From an uncultured Neisseria sp. (GTDB taxonomy: Bacteria; Pseudomonadota; Gammaproteobacteria; Burkholderiales; Neisseriaceae): a DNA stretch of 11,948 nucleotides. Shown here in pieces: positions 7,103 through 11,948 of this stretch. The stretch spans positions 1 to 11,948 of the forward strand of contig CAKMQH010000275.1 of the NCBI GenBank assembly GCA_927911515.1. The letters are read 5' to 3'. Under the pieces are notes generated by a model. That model did no database searches and had not been told where the DNA came from. It saw only the letters and a program-made list of their open reading frames with translations. A program made the translations under genes and the position numbers. How positions within the stretch are numbered: the first letter of the stretch is position 1; the number at the start of each line of letters is the position of its first letter.

Positions 7103-8381
7103 TCAAGGGGTGTATCGGTACGCGTTGTACGGCGTATCGCGCTGCGGCAGGACGCTGTACAGGAAAATCAAAAAGCAGGGCAGCCAGATGAAGGGCATAC
7201 GCAAAATGGTGGACGGGATGAAGCCCGCCAAAATGAACAGGCCGATTGCCGCCAAACCGATGGCTTTTTTGTTTGTTTCGCAGGTTTTGGCTTAAAAAGA
7301 CGTTCATTGCATACCAAATGATGTAGCAGATGAAGCCGATTAAGGAAATGATGCCGAAGCCCAAATACAGTTCGATGATGAAACTGTGCGGATTTTCAAA
7401 ACCAAGACTGTCGCTCAAATGCCCGCCGAAGTATTCCTGAAAGTTTTTAGGACCGTAGCCGTAAAGCAAAAGCGGCGGATTGCTCCAGAAGTAGTTGTAA
7501 ATTTCTTGGCGGTAGCCGACCGAGTTGTCGCTTTCCAAGTCGAACAGGAACAAATACAGGCGGGAAGAAATGTTTTCCAAAAAGACGTTGCTGTTCATTG
7601 AAAGCAGAAAGTCGGCAATGTATTGCTTCGGAATCATCGACAAAATCGCGCCTGCAACGCCGACGGTCAGCAGGGAGAACAGTCCGTTATTGCGGTAAAT
7701 CAGGTTCAATAAGAACAAAATGATGTAACACATCGTCGCCGTGCGTGACGCACTGGCAAAAATAATCGCACCCAAACTCAAAAACAAAATCCAGCCGAAC
7801 AGATGTTCTCTTTTGCTGACGCCGATATTGAAAAATATCAAAACGGAAGGGGCGAAGCAGAGGGCGGTCGTCCCCAAGTTGTTGGGGTTGAAGAAAAAGC
7901 CTTTAATAATACCTGCTTCAATCGCCAAAATTTCGTTTGAGTTGACAAACTGTGTGCCGGTCAATACTTCGATCACGGGCGGAATAATGATAAAGGCGCA
8001 AAAGAAAATCAACAGCCTGCGTATGAAGCGCAAAGGGTTTTCGTGTCGGCTCAAAATCAGATACAGCAAGTAAAACAAACCGGCAACCGACAGGAAGAAA
8101 AAGCTATCCATGACCCTCACCGAATCCATCGGCGTGATGAGCAAGTGGATGGCACTCCAACCGGTCATCAGTCCGACAGCCACCAGCATGAGTCCTACCT
8201 TGCTGTTGAACGTTTTGTTTTCAATGAAGAAAATCAGCAGGGTGACAGGCGTCAGCAGGAGGGTTAGCGGATTGTCGATACGCGGAATCCCCATTTTATA
8301 CGACAGCATCGGTCCCAACATGTAGGCGGTAACCATCGTATAAAGCATAGTAATGTATATATTTTGTTTTTTAATTTTCAC
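7103..8381 (-). CDS. Wzy-type O-antigen polymerase/ligase, C-terminal frameshift
   Basis: An inner-membrane protein with about a dozen hydrophobic segments; it would polymerise lipid-linked repeat units or transfer them to an acceptor on the periplasmic side. Family markers are the membrane pattern and a large loop followed by GYGPKNFQEYFGG and ENPHSFIIELYLGFGI, as in the Wzy_C/O-antigen ligase family. Start: GTG at 8381, supported by AGGA six bases upstream and 15 bases after the preceding stop. At 7265-7270 (A6 on the coding strand) the frame shifts. With five As the end reads NKQKAIGLAAIGLFILAGFIPST, giving two more membrane helices and ending at TGA 7103 (about 425 residues). As written, the tail is hydrophilic nonsense ending at 7086. 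It is visibly more AT-rich than pglC or the dehydrogenase. It is not PglL-like in length. Polymerase versus ligase is undecided. Confidence 0.8.
7265..7270 (-). repeat. A6 run causing the C-terminal frameshift of the Wzy-like gene
   Basis: Six As on the coding strand. Five would keep the hydrophobic C-terminal helices in frame; six put a hydrophilic, arginine/histidine-rich tail in their place. Confidence 0.75.
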
Positions 8382-8396
8382 GTTGCTTCCTGAAAT

Positions 8397-9569
8397 TTAG
8401 GTCGTTCCAAGAGCTTTATTATATGCAGAAATGATTTGCTCGGTAACAGGACGCTCTCCAAATTCTTTCAGACAGTTTTCGCGCAACAGGCGCGGGAGGT
8501 ATTTTTTTCGGTTTCGATAGAGGGAGATAAGCGCCTCTGTCAGCGATTTTTGGTCTTCGACGTCAACCAAAAGCCCATTGGATGGATTGACGATAGTCTC
8601 GGGACCGCCACAGCGCGTCGCGATAACGGGCAATCCTTGCGCCAAAGCCTCGATGAACACGACACCGAAAGTTTCGTGGCGGCTTGCCAATACGAAAGCA
8701 TCGCTGTGATGCATCAAATCCAAGACTTCTTCGTTTTTCAGACGACCTTCAAAGATAACGTTGTCTTCCAAGCCCAAATCTTTTGCCAAACGGTGCAGCT
8801 TGAATTCTTCGTAGCCGCCCCCGCCGATTTTCAGTTTCAGGTTCGGGTAGGCTTTGACTGCTTCGGCAAAGGCGGGCAGTAGGATGTCGTAGCCTTTTTT
8901 ATGTTGCAGGTGTGCGACCGAGCAGAAGGTAAAGTCTTCGTTGGCGGGTTTGTCGGCAAGGTCTATCGGCGCTTCAAAGCTGGCGGACAGGATATTGGGA
9001 ACATATTGCCACTCCAATCCTTGATATTCTTCTTTCAGCAGTTCGGCAAAGTCACGGCTGACGGCCAAGCGGCAGGCGGCGTTTTGGGCGGCTTCATACA
9101 TCAGCGGACGTTGCCAGTCGCGGATGAGTTTGCGGGCGTAGGTGGTGCTGTGTTCGGTGATGACATACGGGATGCCGGTTGCTTTGTGGATCTCGTAAGC
9201 AATAATGCCGCCGCTGTTGACGCAGTGTGCGTGCAGGACGTCGGGCATGCCGTGGTCTGCAACGTATTGGCGGAACAGTTTCATACTGGCGGCGATTTCC
9301 CGTTTGCGGTCGATATACGGAATGCGCGGGAAGAAAAACATGCTGTCGTACACATAAGTCGGTACGTCTTTTTCGATGTAGGTCCTTATTCCGTAATTTT
9401 TCGGGTTGAACGCAGTTTTCGCCTGAGTTCTGAACGAACGGAATATCGGTGCGACGACCCCTACTTTGACTCCGGACCTTTGCAAGGCTTGTGCCTGCTG
9501 GCGGAAAAAGATTCCGTTGACGTCGTCCGGAGTGGATGGATACCAAGAAGGAATGATTAATGTATGCAT
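8397..9569 (-). CDS. GT4 family glycosyltransferase (intact)
   Basis: A 390-residue GT-B retaining glycosyltransferase that adds a sugar to the growing lipid-linked oligosaccharide on the cytoplasmic face; donor and acceptor unknown. The acceptor domain begins MHTLIIPSWYPSTPDDVNGIFF and includes DVLHAHCVNSGGIIA and VITEHST. The donor domain has FCSVAHLQHKKGYDILLPAF, LKIGGGGYEE and a complete EX7E motif in SRHETFGVVFIEALAQG (E299, E307). The ATG at 9569 is preferred to a start 66 bases upstream because the fold begins at once and AGG lies 7 bases before it. It is the only one of the three glycosyltransferases with an uninterrupted frame, although it carries a T7 run at 8502-8508, so homopolymers in this sequence are not always wrong. 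An in-frame DUS encodes GRLK at 275-278. Confidence 0.92.
   Translation of the reverse strand: MHTLIIPSWYPSTPDDVNGIFFRQQAQALQRSGVKVGVVAPIFRSFRTQAKTAFNPKNYGIRTYIEKDVPTYVYDSMFFFPRIPYIDRKREIAASMKLFRQYVADHGMPDVLHAHCVNSGGIIAYEIHKATGIPYVITEHSTTYARKLIRDWQRPLMYEAAQNAACRLAVSRDFAELLKEEYQGLEWQYVPNILSASFEAPIDLADKPANEDFTFCSVAHLQHKKGYDILLPAFAEAVKAYPNLKLKIGGGGYEEFKLHRLAKDLGLEDNVIFEGRLKNEEVLDLMHHSDAFVLASRHETFGVVFIEALAQGLPVIATRCGGPETIVNPSNGLLVDVEDQKSLTEALISLYRNRKKYLPRLLRENCLKEFGERPVTEQIISAYNKALGTT
8737..8748 (-). repeat. DNA uptake sequence (AGGTCGTCTGAA), inside the intact glycosyltransferase gene
   Basis: Exact 12-base DUS read in frame as part of EGRLKN. Confidence 0.92.
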
Positions 9570-9717
9570 GATAATACCTGTGTCGGATGTGTCAGCGTAC
9601 AAGCCGCATAGGTTGCGGACAGGGCACAAAATCAAAGATTCTCGGTGAGTAAGCGTTTTGTGGCGGCAGAATCAAAGCTGCGCACGGTATGGTTGTTATT
9701 GTGTTGAATGTTTTTTA

Positions 9718-9729
9718 TTCAGACGACCT
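9718..9729 (-). repeat. DNA uptake sequence at the 3' end of the flippase gene
   Basis: Exact AGGTCGTCTGAA, translated as GRLN in the last residues of the flippase. Confidence 0.9.
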
Positions 9730-10821
9730 TTCACTGCCGATAAAGCTGAAGAAAGTTGCGTTTTGTATTTCAAAGTCAGGGCAATCAAACCTGCCAGCCA
9801 GATTAAAGCAAAAATGTAATAGTTGCCGGTGTTGCCGAAGTAGGTATAGCTCAGGCACAAAATCAGGCAGAGTGCGGTATTGATATAAATTTGCCGGCAG
9901 GGCAGCTTTTGCCACATCCTTGAAGACAATTCGGTCTTAATGAGCATAAACACCCAAAAAGAAGTCGCGCTTGCCATTGCGGCACCCCGTGCGCCTAAGA
10001 GCGGAACCAGCCAATACAGCAAACCGAAGTTCAGCATGAATACCACAATATTGACTGCGGTAATCAGCCAGGTTTTTTTGACGACGTTCAAGCCGATACC
10101 GGAGACTTCCGTCAGCGTATAGAACAAAGGAAACATCATGCACGACAGTAAAATAAACTGTACCGATGCATATTTCCCGGGAAGAATCCAAGTGACCACC
10201 GGCGAAAAAAATACCGATAAAGCAAACCATCGCGCTGATGAGGGCAGTCATCGACAGGGTAATGCCGCCGATTTTGTCGAGGTTGGCGTTGTCTTCAACC
10301 CATTTGAACACCAATGGCGCCCATATGGTCGAGAACACGCTTTGGAAAATCAGGGCGACAGCGCCGAAGCTGACCGCCATCGAGTAAATACCCAGTTGCT
10401 CCAAACTTGCCATCTGTTTCAACACAAAGCGGTCGATGGAAGTCAGTCCCCAGTAGGCGAGATTGCCGAATGCTAAAGGCAGTCCGTATTGCAACCCCAT
10501 TTTGTGCAGCTTTGCCGACCAAGGCGAACGGATGGCGGCGGCCAAATCGGTTCGGGTTTGGTAGATCAAGACGGCGACGGTCAGTATTTGGGCAACGGTA
10601 TAGGCAAAGACCAAGCTGGTGGTGTGGGTAGGGATGCCGATTAGGATGAAGAGCAAAACCAAAACCAAAATCAGGAATTTCGGTGTCAGCTGGCTGAGCG
10701 AGAAAGCAATTGCCTTTTCCTGCATCCGTAGGATGAGCGAGAAAAAGCGGGTAAACAGGGTGGTCAGTAAGAAGACCAAAAACAGAATACCCAGTTTGGC
10801 ATTGTTCAAGTCAAAAATGAT

Positions 10822-10833
10822 TTCAGACGGCCA
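10822..10833 (-). repeat. Near-DUS of the other dialect inside the flippase gene
   Basis: Carries the 10-base core GCCGTCTGAA with one mismatch in the outer two bases. It is the only GCC-type copy right of position 600. Confidence 0.75.
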
Positions 10834-11114
10834 AGAGGGATTCCACAAAAGTATCAGCAATCCCCCAACAATGCTCAAAACAAACGGAGACAGGCTGAAG
10901 GATTTGAACAGCGCAGCTTTGTCTTCTGCAGCGTAGTATTCGCGGATATACGCCTGATCCAAACCCAGCCCCAAAATCAGCATGGTCAGAGCGGATATGG
11001 TTTGCAGTAAGACGATACGGCCGATGTCTTCCGCAGGGTAGTACCATGAAATCAGCGGAAGCGAGAGTATGCCGAAAGCCGCGCTGCCTATCGGGCCTAA
11101 GGCATAGCCGAGTA

Positions 11115-11122
11115 TTTTTTTT
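11115..11122 (-). repeat. A8 run in codons 3-6 of the flippase gene
   Basis: Eight As on the coding strand immediately after the start codon, the longest homopolymer I found in the window. A change of one base would abolish the protein, so it could act as a weak slippage switch. Confidence 0.7.
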
Positions 11123-11158
11123 ATATTCATAAATAGGTGGGGTTTGTTGCGGACAAGA

Positions 11159-11223
11159 TTTTCAGACGACCTGAAAACGCAGCCGCATCATGCAAATAAG
11201 AGCTTTCTTAGGTCGTCTGAAAA
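11159..11223. repeat. Inverted DUS pair upstream of the flippase gene
   Basis: Arms of 14 bp at 11159-11172 and 11210-11223, each with an exact AGGTCGTCTGAA DUS, lie 37 bases apart. The right copy is shared with a second, tighter hairpin at 11202-11241. Confidence 0.85.
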
Positions 11224-11241
11224 CAAACGACCTAAGAAAGC
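11202..11241. terminator. 15-bp perfect hairpin between the dehydrogenase and flippase genes
   Basis: Perfect arms at 11202-11216 and 11227-11241 flank a 10-base loop. It includes part of a DUS in its first arm. It is a candidate terminator or attenuator for the dehydrogenase transcript; no strong T-run follows. Confidence 0.6.
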
Positions 11242-11242
11242 C

Positions 11243-11274
11243 GACTGCCTGCCGAAGCTTGTCGGCAAGCAGTC
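11243..11274 (-). terminator. 13-bp hairpin downstream of the dehydrogenase gene
   Basis: Arms at 11243-11255 and 11262-11274 flank a 6-base loop. The single mismatch is a G-U wobble in minus-strand RNA but a C-A mismatch in plus-strand RNA, so it pairs better in the dehydrogenase transcript. It lies about 20 bases after the stop at 11295. Confidence 0.6.
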
Positions 11275-11294
11275 CGCCTGAATCGTCAAAGGTG

Positions 11295-11948
11295 TTATGC
11301 CTTCACGACTTTCGGGTTTTTCGCAGGGAATTTGCCGCGCGTATCGACAATCAGTTTGGCGTGTTCGGCAATCATGTCGTAGTCAAACTTGTCGTGGTCG
11401 GTGGTCAGCACCACGCAGTCGTATTTCGCTACGTTTTCCGGCGTCAGCGGTTCGCTCTTCAGGTCGAAGTAGTGATGGCCGGGGATGTATGGAAATTCAA
11501 GTACATGCGGGTCAGAGTAGGAGATGTTCGCGCCCAGTTTGTGCAGGCGGTCCATCACTTCCACAGACGGGCTTTCGCGCATGTCGTCCACGTTTTTTCT
11601 TGTAGGCGATACCCAAAATCAGGATTTTGCTGTCTTTGATGGAACGGTTGTGCTCGTTCAAAGCCAGTCCCACTTTGCCGATGACGTAGTCGGGCATGTG
11701 GGAGTTCACTTCGCCTGCCAACTCGATGAAGCGGGTGTTCACGCCGTATTCGCGCGCTTTCCAAGTCAGGTAGAACGGATCGATGGGGATACAGTGTCCG
11801 CCCAAGCCCGGACCGGGATAGTAGGCAACGAAGCCGAACGGTTTGGTTGCCGCGGCGGCGATGACTTCGTGAATATCGACATCCATTTTGTCGGCGACGA
11901 TTTTCATCTCGTTCACCAAACCGATGTTTACGGCGCGGTGGATGTTTT
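11295..11948 (-). pseudogene. Nucleotide-sugar dehydrogenase, C-terminal half (WbpA/TviB-like), frameshifted; cut by window edge
   Basis: This would oxidise a UDP-N-acetylhexosamine to its uronic acid. The 5' part lies beyond the right edge; the frame is open from about 11946 (NIHRAVNIG). The catalytic cysteine is in PGPGLGGHCIPIDPFYLTWK (codon at 11791-11793), and the central helix and the C-terminal UDP-binding domain (ILILGIAYKK, SPSVEVMDRL, VVLTTDHDKFD, IVDTRGKF) are all recognisable. At 11593-11598 there are six As on the coding strand; five would read AYKKNVDDMRESPSVEV and continue to the TAA at 11295. As written the protein leaves frame after AYKK and stops at 11512. The truncation would remove most of the C-terminal domain. 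The family matches the gene at 1-402, but the two parts do not overlap, so their identity cannot be compared here. Slippage, decay and sequencing error are all possible. Confidence 0.85.

Larger units (their letters stand above)
9696..11130 (-). pseudogene. Wzx/PglF-type oligosaccharide flippase, frameshifted at a T7 run
   Basis: An inner-membrane flippase of the MOP/polysaccharide transporter family that moves undecaprenyl-linked glycan to the periplasm. The intended protein is about 477 residues with roughly 12-14 hydrophobic segments, a typical Wzx length. It starts MNIKKILGYALGPIGSAAFG, and the YGLPLAFGNLAYWGLTSIDRF segment in the middle is characteristic of the family. The frame breaks at 10205-10211 (T7 on the coding strand): with six Ts it reads CFIGIFSPVVTWILPGKYAS and continues through further helices to the stop at 9696; as written it leaves frame after about residue 306 and stops at 9937. 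An A8 run lies in codons 3-6. The start has no clear ribosome-binding site. It is first in the run of glycan genes, as pglF is in meningococcal pgl loci. A 126-base gap holding nothing recognisable separates it from the next gene. Confidence 0.83.

Noticed and set aside
9570..9695. Possible small gene or RNA in the 126-base gap between the flippase and the intact glycosyltransferase
   Set aside because: No open frame with a ribosome-binding site, no strong hairpin and no promoter pair could be supported.
5778..11598. Programmed ribosomal frameshifting at the A6/T7 runs
   Set aside because: The four runs would all need a +1 skip, whereas A-run slippery sites usually drive -1 shifts; I see no consistent stimulatory structure, and such use in so many genes of one operon is implausible.

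Overview
The window comes from a Neisseria species, most likely a commensal of the N. mucosa/N. sicca group. The evidence is the dense scatter of DNA uptake sequences (DUS): ten exact copies of AGGTCGTCTGAA, the 'mucosa' dialect, and four exact copies of AGGCCGTCTGAA. The proteins also resemble the Neisseria pgl (protein glycosylation) genes. All genes are on the minus strand, so transcription runs from high to low coordinates.

Layout in order of transcription: the C-terminal half of a nucleotide-sugar dehydrogenase (11295-11948, frameshifted); an intergenic stretch with DUS pairs and hairpins; a Wzx/PglF-type flippase (9696-11130, frameshifted); a GT4 glycosyltransferase (8397-9569, intact); a Wzy-type polymerase/ligase (7103-8381, C-terminal frameshift); two more GT4 glycosyltransferases (6017-7089 and 4829-6002, both frameshifted); a PglB-type phosphoglycosyltransferase (4219-4836); an ATP-grasp ligase (3258-4232); a HAD phosphatase (2585-3271); a sugar N-formyltransferase (1754-2536); a PglC-type aminotransferase (587-1761, frameshifted); a DUS-rich intergenic stretch; and the N-terminus of a second nucleotide-sugar dehydrogenase (1-402). 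From the flippase to the aminotransferase, genes overlap by 8-14 bases or lie 13-126 bases apart, as in one operon.

Inferred pathway: PglC aminates a UDP-4-keto-6-deoxy sugar. The free amine is then capped by the formyltransferase and/or by a carboxylate joined by the ATP-grasp enzyme, as in the meningococcal PglB2 pathway. The phosphoglycosyltransferase loads the sugar onto undecaprenyl phosphate, the three glycosyltransferases extend it, the flippase turns it outward and the Wzy-like protein polymerises or transfers it. The dehydrogenases would supply a uronic-acid donor. No 4,6-dehydratase (PglD-like) is present, so the pathway is incomplete here.

Most unusual points: the phosphoglycosyltransferase and ATP-grasp genes overlap at an A6 run where one fewer A would fuse them into a PglB2-like protein; a formyltransferase sits with the ATP-grasp ligase, giving two alternative N-caps; a Wzy-like polymerase lies within pgl-type genes; DUS dialect changes sharply between the left edge and the rest; and six genes carry a single-base frameshift, four of them in A/T runs. 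The frameshifts may be sequencing errors, phase variation or decay, and the sequence alone cannot tell which. No RNA genes, insertion sequences or CRISPR arrays were seen, and no stretch over 300 bases lacks a gene.
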